The translations under genes and the position numbers were made by a program. This document shows, one piece after another, positions 28,150 to 37,400 of a DNA stretch of 64,000 nt (positions within the stretch are counted from its first letter, which is position 1; the number at the start of each line of letters is the position of its first letter). The notes under the pieces were generated by a model. The model saw only the letters and a program-made list of their open reading frames with translations. It made no database searches and had not been told where the DNA came from. This DNA is from Salinimonas lutimaris (lineage in GTDB: Bacteria > Pseudomonadota > Gammaproteobacteria > Enterobacterales > Alteromonadaceae), in the NCBI RefSeq assembly GCF_005222225.1, contig NZ_CP036536.1, positions 830,001-894,000 of the forward strand, read 5' to 3'.

Positions 28150-29955
28150 ATGGCTACATCCTTGTTAAATGATCGGGACATGGACTTTATGCTTTACGAG
28201 TTATTTAACGCTCAGCAGTTAAGTGACCGCGAGCGTTTTGAGGATCACAACCGGGAAACGTTTGACGCAGCAATGGAGACCGCCAGAAGCGTGGCTGAAA
28301 AATACCTGTTGCCGATCCGCCAGAAAACCGATCTGATCAAGCCGGAATATGACGGCCACAAGGCCCATCTGATCCCGGAGATCAAAACTGCTGTGCAGGC
28401 CATTGTTGAATCAGGCCTGGCTTCTGCCACCGCGGATTATGAGCTGGGCGGTATGCAATTGCCGTCACTGGTTGCCTGTGCGGTAAGTGCCCATCTGACC
28501 GCCTCAGGCATGAGTACCATGGGGTACACCACCCTGACTAATGCTAATGCTAACCTGATTCAGTCCCATGGTACGCCTGAACAAATCGAGAAGTGGGTGG
28601 TGCCAATGCGCGAAGGGCGCTTTACCGGCACCATGGCAATGACCGAGCCGGGGGCGGGATCGGGTCTGGCCGATCTGATCACCAAAGCGGTGAAGCAGGA
28701 CGATGGCACCTACCGGATCTCCGGCAGTAAAATTTATATCTCAGGCGGTGATCACGACTTGAGTGACAATATCGTTCATCTGGTACTGGCCCGGGTGCAG
28801 GGGGCTCCGCGCGGAATAAAAGGAATTTCCCTGTTTATCGTGCCTAAGTTTATGGTGGGTGATGACGGTGAGCTGGGCGAACGGAACGATGTGGCCCTGG
28901 CTGGCCTGTTTCATAAGATGGGGGGCCACGCTATCACTTCCACATCACTAAGCTTTGGCGAGCGAGATGGCGCTGTGGGCTACCTGGTGGGCGAAGAGAA
29001 CATGGGCCTGAGCTACATGTTTCACATGATGAACGAGGCCCGGTTGTTTGTAGGAATGGGCGCGACCGTGATGGCGCTGGCTGGTTATCAGTATTCTCTT
29101 AATTATGCTAAAGAGCGCCCGCAGGGCCGTCTGTTGGCAGAAAAAGATCCCCAGTCTGCCCCGGTCAATATTATCGAGCATTCAGATGTTAAGCGCATGC
29201 TACTGGCCCAAAAAGCCTATGCAGAAGGCGCGCTGGCATTGTGCCTGTTCGGGGCCAGCCTGCATGATGATGAGAAAACCGCCCCCACATCGCAAGCCCG
29301 TCAGGACGGTCACACGCTGCTGGATTTTCTGACGCCCATTATCAAAACCTGGCCGTCAGAGTGGGGGCTTAAAGCAAACCATTATGCCATTCAGGTACTC
29401 GGTGGGGCTGGCTATACCAATGAACATCCGGTGGAAATGTTCTATCGGGAAAACCGGCTGAACCCTATTCATGAAGGTACCACAGGCATTCAGTCAATGG
29501 ACCTGCTGGGACGCAAAGTGCCGATGAACAACTTTGCCGGCTATACCGCCTGTCTTAGCGCGATGCAAAAAGATATTGAGGCAGCCGGTGCGCTACCTGA
29601 ACTGGCTGCCCAGTGTGAGGCGCTGTCAAAAGCAATCGCAACGCTGGACAGCACAACCAAAACGGTTCTGGGGGCCACCCAGACTATGAATGCTGATGCC
29701 GTATTTTCCAATTCAGTAAAGTATCTGGATATGTTCGGCCATGTGGTGATTGCGTGGATGTGGCTGAAACAGGGAATAGTGGCCGCCCGAGCTTTGCAAG
29801 GTCAGCCGCATGCTACTGACGAGGCATTTTATAGCGGCAAGCTTCAGGCGATGCGGTTTTTCTTTAATAGCGAGTTACCCGAAATTTATCACTGGGCTAC
29901 GCTCGTCAGTAGCTTAGATACCACCAACTATGACATGCAGACAGACTGGTTTTAA
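28150..29955 (+). CDS. Acyl-CoA dehydrogenase (DmdC/FadE-related, C-terminal-extended)
   Basis: A 601-aa flavoenzyme that introduces a trans-2,3 double bond into an acyl-CoA. The N-terminal domain, FAD-binding beta domain (MAMTEPGAGSGLADL at about 161-175; ISGSKIYISGGDHD) and helical C-terminal domain are complete. The catalytic glutamate is probably in NPIHEGTTGIQSMDLLGRK (about 438-456), and a C-terminal extension of about 120 residues is typical of the long subfamily that includes methylmercaptopropionyl-CoA dehydrogenases. GAGGA precedes the ATG. It is the first gene of a four-gene operon (dehydrogenase, hydratase, dehydrogenase, thiolase). The exact chain substrate is unknown. Confidence 0.92.
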   Translation: MATSLLNDRDMDFMLYELFNAQQLSDRERFEDHNRETFDAAMETARSVAEKYLLPIRQKTDLIKPEYDGHKAHLIPEIKTAVQAIVESGLASATADYELGGMQLPSLVACAVSAHLTASGMSTMGYTTLTNANANLIQSHGTPEQIEKWVVPMREGRFTGTMAMTEPGAGSGLADLITKAVKQDDGTYRISGSKIYISGGDHDLSDNIVHLVLARVQGAPRGIKGISLFIVPKFMVGDDGELGERNDVALAGLFHKMGGHAITSTSLSFGERDGAVGYLVGEENMGLSYMFHMMNEARLFVGMGATVMALAGYQYSLNYAKERPQGRLLAEKDPQSAPVNIIEHSDVKRMLLAQKAYAEGALALCLFGASLHDDEKTAPTSQARQDGHTLLDFLTPIIKTWPSEWGLKANHYAIQVLGGAGYTNEHPVEMFYRENRLNPIHEGTTGIQSMDLLGRKVPMNNFAGYTACLSAMQKDIEAAGALPELAAQCEALSKAIATLDSTTKTVLGATQTMNADAVFSNSVKYLDMFGHVVIAWMWLKQGIVAARALQGQPHATDEAFYSGKLQAMRFFFNSELPEIYHWATLVSSLDTTNYDMQTDWF

Positions 29956-29985
29956 GCTGTCAGTCCTGCAAACAAGGAGATAACA

Positions 29986-30444
29986 ATGCAAGTGGTTACC
30001 CGGGAAGAAATCGTTAACAGCGTGGGCAAAGATTTGCCTGTTACTGACTGGTTTACGGTGACGCAACAACAAATCGATTTATTTGCCGAATGTACGCATG
30101 ATCATCAGTTTATTCATGTCGATCCGCAAAAAGCGGCACAAACACCGTTTGGCAGTACGATTGCCCATGGTTTTCTAAGTCTGTCGATGCTGTCTTATTT
30201 TGCCGAGTCATTTGCGCTGCAGGTTGAGGGCGCGTACATGGGCATTAATTATGGCTTTAACAAAGTGCGGTTTATTGCTCCGGTGAAGGTCGACAGTCGC
30301 ATACGTTGTCATGCCACCGTAGTTGATGTCAGTGAGGATAAGCCTAATCAGTTTAAAGTGACCAATGCGGTGACTATTGAAATTGAAGGTAGTGATAAAC
30401 CGGCGCTCAAAGCAGAGTGGATCGGTGTTCAGCTGGTTAAGTAA
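29986..30444 (+). CDS. MaoC-like enoyl-CoA hydratase
   Basis: A 152-aa hot-dog-fold (R)-specific hydratase. The active-site motif runs from FAECTHDHQFIHVDP to AAQTPFGSTIAHGFLSLSML, with the Asp/His pair (about residues 36 and 41) and the catalytic histidine region AHGF. It should hydrate the enoyl-CoA made by the upstream dehydrogenase to the (R)-3-hydroxyacyl-CoA. AAGGAGA precedes the ATG; it lies 30 nt after the dehydrogenase. Confidence 0.92.
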   Translation: MQVVTREEIVNSVGKDLPVTDWFTVTQQQIDLFAECTHDHQFIHVDPQKAAQTPFGSTIAHGFLSLSMLSYFAESFALQVEGAYMGINYGFNKVRFIAPVKVDSRIRCHATVVDVSEDKPNQFKVTNAVTIEIEGSDKPALKAEWIGVQLVK

Positions 30445-30467
30445 CAATGGGTGTAAAGGGGAAAAGT

Positions 30468-31385
30468 ATGACGGTTTCATTTCACGAACAAGTGGCCATT
30501 GTCACCGGGGCCGGTAACGGATTGGGTAAGTCACACGCACTGGAGTTGGCGCGCCGGGGAGCCAAAGTCGTGGTTAATGACTTTGGCGGTGCGCGCGACG
30601 GTACTGGCGGCTCATCGCAGGCTGCGCTGGATGTGGTCGCGATGATCACCGAAGCCGGTGGCCAGGCTATTGCGCATGGCGCCAATGTGGCTGACTTTGA
30701 ACAGGTTCAGGATATGGTCAGACTGGCTATGGATACCTGGGGCCGGGTGGATGTCCTGATTAATAATGCCGGTATTCTTCGGGATAAGTCGTTTAGCAAA
30801 ATGTCGATCGACGATTTTAAGATGGTCATGGATGTTCATGTGATGGGCAGCGTGAACTGCACTAAGGCTGTGTGGGAAATCATGCGCGAGCAGAATTACG
30901 GGCGTATTGTGATGACCACATCATCCAGCGGTCTGTACGGTAACTTCGGCCAGTCTAATTACGGTGCGGCTAAAACAGCGCTGATTGGTTTGATGAACAC
31001 CCTGGTTCTGGAAGGGGCAAAAAACAATATCCGGGTAAACTGTCTGGCTCCGACAGCCGGCACCCGAATGACCGAGGATCTGCTGCCGCCGGAAATTTAT
31101 AAAATGCTGACAACCGAGTCGGTCACCGCAGGTGCACTGACGCTATGTCATGACGATGCTCCCAACCGCTTAATTCTGTGTGCCGGGGTAGGCGGCTATT
31201 CGGTGGCAAAAATCGTTGAAACAGACGGTATTTTCTTGCCCCAGGAAGCGCAGACACCCGAAGAGGTGGTAGCAAACTTTGCCAGAATAACCGATAGCAC
31301 TGACCAGAAAGAGCTGGAAAATGGCGCAAAGCAGGGTGAAAAATTCCTGCAAAAAGCCATGGCTTATGTAGCGTCTCAACAATAA
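30468..31385 (+). CDS. Multifunctional-enzyme-type SDR dehydrogenase
   Basis: A 305-aa short-chain dehydrogenase resembling the dehydrogenase part of peroxisomal multifunctional enzyme type 2. The cofactor motif TGAGNGLG (about 14-21), the acidic NDFGG after strand 2 (NAD preference), NNAG, and the catalytic Ser...YGAAK (about 163-167) are present. An (R)-3-hydroxyacyl-CoA dehydrogenase role fits the preceding MaoC hydratase, since that enzyme class makes the R isomer. AAGGGG lies 8 nt before the ATG at 30468; the ATG at 30447 is less likely. The thiolase start lies 10 nt downstream. Confidence 0.9.
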   Translation: MTVSFHEQVAIVTGAGNGLGKSHALELARRGAKVVVNDFGGARDGTGGSSQAALDVVAMITEAGGQAIAHGANVADFEQVQDMVRLAMDTWGRVDVLINNAGILRDKSFSKMSIDDFKMVMDVHVMGSVNCTKAVWEIMREQNYGRIVMTTSSSGLYGNFGQSNYGAAKTALIGLMNTLVLEGAKNNIRVNCLAPTAGTRMTEDLLPPEIYKMLTTESVTAGALTLCHDDAPNRLILCAGVGGYSVAKIVETDGIFLPQEAQTPEEVVANFARITDSTDQKELENGAKQGEKFLQKAMAYVASQQ

Positions 31386-31395
31386 GGACATGATC

Positions 31396-32577
31396 ATGAA
31401 AGAAGCAGTTATTGTTTCAGTGGCCCGCACGCCCATTGGTAAAGCCTACCGGGGCGCGTTCAATAACCTGGAAGCGCCAACTCTGGCCTCATATGCGGTT
31501 AATGCTGCGCTGAGCCGGGCAGGCGTGGATGCCGGTGAAGTGGAAGATTGTTTGTTCGGTGCAGCCCTGCAACAGGGCACCCAGTTTGCCAACCTAGGCC
31601 GTCAGGTAGCCATGGCGGCGCGCATGCCGGTGAGTGTTGCTGGCATGACTATTGACCGCCAGTGTTCGTCGGGGCTGATGAGTATTGCCACCGGGGCCAA
31701 ACAAATTATGGTGGATGGCCAGCAGATAGTGGTAGCCGGCGGCTGCGAGTCTATCAGTCTGGTACAAAACGACAAACTGAACACCCACCGTATGGTGGAT
31801 CCCAATGCGATCGCGCATAGCCCGAATATTCACATGCCTATGCTAGATACTGCCGAAACAGTGGCCCGGCGTTATAATATCAGTCGCAGCATGCAAGATG
31901 AGTATGCGCTGATGTCGCAGCAGCGTACCGCGCAGGCTCAGGCAGAGGGGAAGTTTGACGAAGAAATTATACCGGTAACCGCGACCAAACTGGTATACGA
32001 CAAACAAACCGGTGAAACCAGTGAACAGCAGGTTACTCTTGAAAAAGATGAAGGCAACCGGGCACAGACCACTCTGGACGATTTAAGTAAGCTGAATCCG
32101 GTCAGGGAGAACGGTTACATTACTGCCGGGAATGCCTCTCAGTTATCTGATGGTGCAGCAGCAGTGGTATTGATGGACCGGCAGTTAGCCGAGCAGCGCA
32201 ATCTTAACCCACTGGGGATGTACCGAGGTATGGCGGTGGCAGGCTGCGAGCCAGATGAAATGGGAATTGGCCCTGTTTATGCCATTCCAAAACTGCTTAA
32301 GCAGCATGGCCTTAAAATGGATGATATTGGACTGTGGGAGCTCAATGAAGCCTTTGCGGTACAGGTACTGTATTGCCAGAACAAACTGGGGATTCCGTCT
32401 GAGCGACTCAATGTGAATGGGGGTGCTATCTCAATTGGCCACCCTTACGGAATGAGTGGTAACCGTATGACTATGCATGCATTAATTGAAGGAAAGCGCC
32501 GCGGGGTAAAATACGTGGTGGTGACCATGTGCATTGGTGGCGGTATGGGCGCAGCCGGGTTGTTTGAGGTTTTGTAA
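31396..32577 (+). CDS. Acetyl-CoA acyltransferase (thiolase)
   Basis: A 393-aa thiolase that cleaves 3-ketoacyl-CoA to acetyl-CoA and a shortened acyl-CoA. The nucleophilic cysteine is in [12 protein letters not shown] (about residue 89), the histidine in [14 protein letters not shown] (about 347) and the second cysteine in [10 protein letters not shown] (about 379). AGGA sits 7 nt before the ATG at 31396; the ATG at 31390 is too close to it. It closes the R-specific beta-oxidation-like operon. It runs tail to tail with the VanZ-like gene, with only 26 nt between. Confidence 0.93.
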   Translation: MKEAVIVSVARTPIGKAYRGAFNNLEAPTLASYAVNAALSRAGVDAGEVEDCLFGAALQQGTQFANLGRQVAMAARMPVSVAGMTIDRQCSSGLMSIATGAKQIMVDGQQIVVAGGCESISLVQNDKLNTHRMVDPNAIAHSPNIHMPMLDTAETVARRYNISRSMQDEYALMSQQRTAQAQAEGKFDEEIIPVTATKLVYDKQTGETSEQQVTLEKDEGNRAQTTLDDLSKLNPVRENGYITAGNASQLSDGAAAVVLMDRQLAEQRNLNPLGMYRGMAVAGCEPDEMGIGPVYAIPKLLKQHGLKMDDIGLWELNEAFAVQVLYCQNKLGIPSERLNVNGGAISIGHPYGMSGNRMTMHALIEGKRRGVKYVVVTMCIGGGMGAAGLFEVL

Positions 32578-32603
32578 TCATTTGCTCAGGCAATCCGGTT
32601 ACG

Positions 32604-33023
32604 TCACCCGGGTTGTCTGTTTCTACCCCTATACCAGCTTGCCAGGGCATTTGTTGTGCTCATATATAAAGTGGCCGTGATAGCAGCGGCAACTGTTGCA
32701 GCAATATCTAGAAAGTCAAAAGTACGTCCAGGTATAAAAAGCTGCATAAATTCGTAAATAATTAATGCCGTTGTAACTCCAAAAATTTCTGCTAAGGTAA
32801 CTTTCTTTGAGAAAAACAAGAAAATAGCTATCAAAACAAATGACGCTAAGAAATTAGGTGCATTGTCTAACTGGAGTTCCGAACCTTCTAATCGCCCCTG
32901 CTTTACTAATATGTTCAAATGAAAGCAAATAGTGCCAGCTATATAATAAGGTAGCTTAAAGTATATGAAGTTGGTCATATTTATGAAAAAATATCGCTGC
33001 CAAAATGGAGCAAGTTCAAACAT
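32604..33023 (-). CDS. VanZ-like small membrane protein
   Basis: A 139-aa protein with four hydrophobic helices. The second half matches the VanZ-like pattern: APNFLASFVLIAIFLFF, then YEFMQLFIPGRTFDFLDIAA (about residues 89-108), with the conserved Glu, Gln, Arg and Asp. VanZ proteins alter sensitivity to lipoglycopeptides and antimicrobial peptides by an unclear mechanism. AAGGA lies 6 nt before the ATG. It follows the rhomboid gene by 17 nt and so belongs to the peptide-rhomboid-VanZ transcript. An immunity or envelope-protection role is inference from context. Confidence 0.7.
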   Translation of the reverse strand: MFELAPFWQRYFFINMTNFIYFKLPYYIAGTICFHLNILVKQGRLEGSELQLDNAPNFLASFVLIAIFLFFSKKVTLAEIFGVTTALIIYEFMQLFIPGRTFDFLDIAATVAAAITATLYMSTTNALASWYRGRNRQPG

Positions 33024-33040
33024 GATGATTCCTTATGAAT

Positions 33041-34027
33041 TTATTTCTTTAACTTTGTTTTTGCTATAATTACTCCGGCTATGATACTTCCAATATGACC
33101 AGAGCTAGCGGAGTTGTCAGACGTTAACTCCGCAAAGATAAAGCACATCAGCAGAATCAAGATTAAAGATAGACCAAAGCCTGAAGGAAATAACCTTTCT
33201 CGCCACATATTGTAAGCTATAAGAAATGATAAAAGGCTATAAAAACCAAATGATATCCCTCCACAACTATCTAATTCGTGAGATCCGAAGTAGTATTGAG
33301 TGAAAACACCAATAGTATTTCCAGCAAAAAAGACTAATAGGATTTTCATTCCTAGAAGCCTTTCAGAAAGTACTCCTACTGAAAGAGCTAGGAAAAAGTT
33401 TGTCAAGAAATGTATGGGAGAATAATGTAAGTATGCGCCTGTTATAATCCTCCATAACTCTCCTTTATCTATGGAATAATAAACAGCTCCGTATAAATCA
33501 AACGCATAATCTGGGTAGTGTGTAATTCCTAATATTATCTGTGGAAGACATGTGATAATTAATAAAGATGATAACCTCAGTGTTGCTAACTTTATATTTC
33601 TTTTTTCATATAGCCAGTAAAAAAATAACGCTCTTTCTTTTAAACCAAGAATGCTTGTTATTCCAGATTTGTATTCACTTAAATAAATTAAAGTTGTGAA
33701 GATGAAAAAGGCTGGCCAGCCCAGGCTTTTAAGACCTGATGTTGAAATTGATAAAATACAAATCGCTGAAGTTACAATTAAGTAGACAATGAGGAGCTTT
33801 TGATATCTTTTTTTTAACTCAGTGTATATTATCTGCTGAAATTCTGTGCTAAAGATAGGTGGGACTAGCCTACTAAATTGAGAATCTTCAATTAATGCAG
33901 CAGACTGAGGTTGCCATTTTTTAATAGCTGTGTATTCAGAGAGGCCTGTAGGATTGATATCTAGGTTTAGGCTACTTCTCATAGGTAAGATAGTATGCTT
34001 AAGCCAGATAGGTTTACAATTTTGCAT
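33041..34027 (-). CDS. Rhomboid-family intramembrane serine protease
   Basis: A 328-aa membrane protein. The N-terminal 60 residues are soluble, then come several extra helices, and the rhomboid core occupies about residues 175-325: GELWRIITGAYLHYSPIHFL with the HxxxN motif, the catalytic serine in CGGISFGFYS (GxSxG) and the catalytic histidine in SSGHIGSIIAG. All catalytic residues are intact. The reading frame is markedly AT-rich compared with flanking genes. The start is uncertain: ATG 34027 has AGG at 12 nt, and TTG 34039 is the alternative. It follows a GG-leader peptide gene after a hairpin and precedes the VanZ-like gene. Confidence 0.85.
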   Translation of the reverse strand: MQNCKPIWLKHTILPMRSSLNLDINPTGLSEYTAIKKWQPQSAALIEDSQFSRLVPPIFSTEFQQIIYTELKKRYQKLLIVYLIVTSAICILSISTSGLKSLGWPAFFIFTTLIYLSEYKSGITSILGLKERALFFYWLYEKRNIKLATLRLSSLLIITCLPQIILGITHYPDYAFDLYGAVYYSIDKGELWRIITGAYLHYSPIHFLTNFFLALSVGVLSERLLGMKILLVFFAGNTIGVFTQYYFGSHELDSCGGISFGFYSLLSFLIAYNMWRERLFPSGFGLSLILILLMCFIFAELTSDNSASSGHIGSIIAGVIIAKTKLKK

Positions 34028-34042
34028 ATGTGTGAGCAACCT

Positions 34043-34069
34043 TAAAAGCTGGGCGATTTACGCCCAGCT
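34043..34069 (-). terminator. Hairpin between peptide and rhomboid genes
   Basis: Perfect 9-bp stem AGCTGGGCG/CGCCCAGCT (34047-34055 with 34061-34069) and a 5-nt loop, followed on the minus strand by TTTT. It probably terminates most transcripts after the peptide gene and leaves less message for the rhomboid gene. Confidence 0.7.
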
Positions 34070-34074
34070 GACAA

Positions 34075-34275
34075 CTATCGTAATTTATAATAATCAGAGA
34101 TTAACTGCGAAACCGCCAAACCTCCGGTAGCCCCGATTGCTATACCCGCAGTGATTGCACCTATCGGGGTGAATAATGCGCCAAAGCCGACAACCGCCAT
34201 TATGGCTCCAGCACCTTCATAGCCGCTAATCCCCCCACTCACTTCATCAACTTCTTCCATAACCAGTTCTCGCAT
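34075..34275 (-). CDS. Double-glycine-leader bacteriocin/microcin-like peptide
   Basis: A 66-aa precursor. The leader (MRELVMEEVDEVSGG) has the classic pattern of class II bacteriocins and Gram-negative class II microcins: acidic residues, Leu, Val and a GG cut site. Cleavage after residue 15 would release a 51-residue peptide that is Gly/Ala/Ile-rich, with several small-xxx-small helix-packing motifs (AGAIMAVVGFGALFTPIGA, GIAIGATGG) and a charged amphipathic end (SDYYKLR). Such peptides insert in membranes. A very strong ribosome site (AAGGAGAGG) precedes the ATG. No peptidase-containing ABC exporter is in the window, so one elsewhere in the genome would be needed. The peptide could also be a signal. 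Confidence 0.8.
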   Translation of the reverse strand: MRELVMEEVDEVSGGISGYEGAGAIMAVVGFGALFTPIGAITAGIAIGATGGLAVSQLISDYYKLR

Positions 34276-34480
34276 TTTCCTCTCCTTTGCGTTAACAGCA
34301 TGATTGCTGTGGTATTAAGAGTAGCTAAATCAGCGCAGAGAAAAAGTGTTCAGAAGTACAGTTTTTGCCCTGAAGAGGCCGGTAAGAAAAGTAGATTGCG
34401 AAATGCAGGCAAAAGGCTGAGGAAAATAGCCGGGCAGGGAGCACCTTGCGGCGCCCCCTACAAAGAGTGAAAAGGACCGT

Positions 34481-37400
34481 TTATTTGGCATCCAGCGACA
34501 AAATAGCGCTGCTGTTTTCGTTGGTCAGGCGTTGTCGGCTGTTAAGCAGAAACAATCGGTTTGCGGTAATACCGGCATCGTTGGCCAGATAGTTTTTCAC
34601 TGCTTTGGCGCGATTATTTGCCAGCTGACCTAAATCGGAGCGCTGAATGTTTATCTGATTACGCAGCTTGTTATACATCACGATATGCAGCTGGCGGGTA
34701 ACCGCTTCCTCAGCCGGTTCAGTCTGAGAAGCATTATCGCTGTCGGCTGCCTGTTGTTTTTGAAGCTGAGCAATAACCGCTTCGCGCTCCTGCTCAACCG
34801 CGTTTTCGCCTGTTTGTGCGTATAAAGTTTTCAGTGCATCTGCCAGCGGACCCGTTTGAGGCAAATTACTCGCTTTTAAATCAGCGGGCAGGGCATCCAG
34901 GCCACTTTGCGCTAATAGCTGCTGGTGAAGGCGGCGTATAGCCAGCTCTCTGGAGTCGGCCACCTCATTTACTGTGCCTTCAATATTTACCCGCAATCCC
35001 GGCCGCTCATTCAGCGCGCTGGCCAGCGTATCCAGTTTTTGTCGGGTATCACTGCTTAGGCTGGCCTCCCCGGCGGTGAAGGTCACTTCATTAAGCTCAT
35101 CATCACTGCCCACCAGATTGGCCAGAAAGGTAAATGGCGAGGTTACGGCTTTTTTAATCAGGTTACCTAGTGCATTAAGAATGATGGAGCCAAAGGAAAA
35201 GCTGGGATTATCCAGATCGCCGGATACTTCCAGCCCCAGATCAATCACGCCATCGCTGTCTTCCAGTAAAGCCACTGCCAGACCTAGCGGAACGCTCAGA
35301 GCCTTGTCCGAGTCTGTTTTTCTGCCCAGGGTAAGCTGGTCAATCACAACATGATTTTTGCCCTGTAACTGACTGTCTTTGAGTGTATAGGCCACATTCA
35401 GTGACAGCAGGCCTTTATCAATATAGTGCCCCATATAAGTACTGGCATAGGGATTAACGGAGGTCAGTTCAGCGCCATCAACCGAAAAGTTCACGTCTAA
35501 AAACATCTCTTCAAGCAGTGGGTTCACCGAGCCGCTTAAAGCAACCGGTGCGTAATTATCAATTTTTCCCTGAATATCAACATTAGCGGCGGTACCCGCG
35601 TCAGAGGCAAGATCAGAAATACTTCCGCTGAGGCTTTCAATACCCGATGCAAACCTGGGTGTCAGAGAGTTATCGGCAAAATAAGCGCTGCCGTTGTCGA
35701 TAGTGATTTTGTTCAGGTGAATAGCCATCGACTTGGCGTTAGTGTCATCTGTGTTTTTGTCTGTCTCAGGATTGTCTTTCTGCTGGGAACGGGGTTTATC
35801 AGAAGCCGAAGCATCGGAGGTTTTAACCAGATTACCAATATTGGTATTACGCTGTTCATCGATCAGTACTTTGGCATAAGGTGATTGAAGCGCCACTGTA
35901 CCAATATCAAGACGTTGTTCCTGTGTATCTACATGAATATCTGAGACATCCATCGACTGCCATTTTACCAGTGACTCATGTTTCAGATTATCCAGTATAT
36001 TCAGCTCACTGATACTGGCCTGACCGTCAAACACAGCTTTACCGGTCGCATCAGCCTCAAATTTACCGGTGGTCGACAAAGCGCCGCTGGTCAATGTGAT
36101 GTTGACATATTTATTCAGGTAAGGCTGCACCTGGGCAAGTGCGATTTGTGCAATTTCCACAGTGCCTGTGACGCGTTGATTGTCTATCTGAACACTGCCC
36201 TTACTACTAAGCTGTCCGGCTGGCTGTTCTGGCCATGTGTCAGTTCGACCTGCGATGGCAATATCTGTCTGATAACTGACGGGACGGGAAAAGTCCGTAG
36301 AGACTTCGCCGGTACTAAGGTTAATGGGGGCAATACGCCAGAATACGCCGTCAGATATTGCTTTTTCTTCAATCTGTGCGCTGCCTTGCTGCAACGCAAA
36401 CTCTGTTAAACTCACCTGCCAGGCAGAGCCTTCAGCGGGGTGAGAGCCTTCAGCGGGTTGAGAGCCCTCCGCGGGAACAGAGTCGCTTGTCTTGTCAGTA
36501 CTTTCAGTACCGGCTGTCTGTTGAGTGCTGTCAGCTTTATTCGACGTGGTAGTGCGTTGGGGTAGTAGCATACGGGTAAGGTCGATACCGCTATCGTCAT
36601 AAACCGCGTTTATCTGAGGTTTAGTCAGGGTGATGCTGGTGGCTTTCACCTGCTTAGCGAGGGTATCGAGCGCAATATCCTGCACCGACAGTTCAGATAA
36701 ACTGATTCTGGGCTTTTCACTGTCGGCCAGAACAATATCGTTAAGGGTCAGGGTGCCATTGGTCAGTGTCACGCCAATATCCTGAGCTTTTTCTGCCACC
36801 CGATAACGGATATCAAAATTGAGTTTGCCCTCCGTCAGTGCCGCCTTTATGAGGTTGTCTGACAACCGCCATAACGGTGGCAGTGCAATATCGTGCAAGG
36901 CCAGCTGGCCATCTACAGATAGCGGGGAAAGCTGAAAATTTCCTGTCAAATCAACACTTCCACCTTCTGTGGTGGTCATGTCAAAGGTATAACGGTTATC
37001 GGCATTTCCGGCGTCTTCAACAGAAATGGTTGCCAGTGTATCCAGGTCAACCAGCTCAATACTCAGTTGTGGGTAATCCAGCGTGGTTTGAGTAACGGCA
37101 TCGGTCAGTAAAAGACGTCCATCTCTCAGGGCAAAACGATTCAGCCTGATATGTGGAACACCGTTGTCTTTGGTTTCATCCTGCTGCGTGTCGTTGGTCT
37201 GGTTTGCCTGTATATGCTCAATAATATCGGAAAAGTTAAACCGGGTTTGTTCACCGCCAGCTGTGCGCCCGACATGAGAGTAAGGGCTGCTAAGCACAAC
37301 ATGTTCGATGGTAGGCGTCAGGTCCAGTAAGGAGCGCCAGAAGCTGATCTGAACCTCCAATGCTGAAAATGCCACGAAGCTGCTTTGTTCATCTTCGCTT

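Noticed and set aside
33041..34027. Rhomboid as a rhombosortase
   Set aside because: Rhombosortases act on proteins with a GlyGly-CTERM tail; none is seen nearby. The only sorted protein in the window has a PEP-CTERM-type tail, which is an exosortase substrate.
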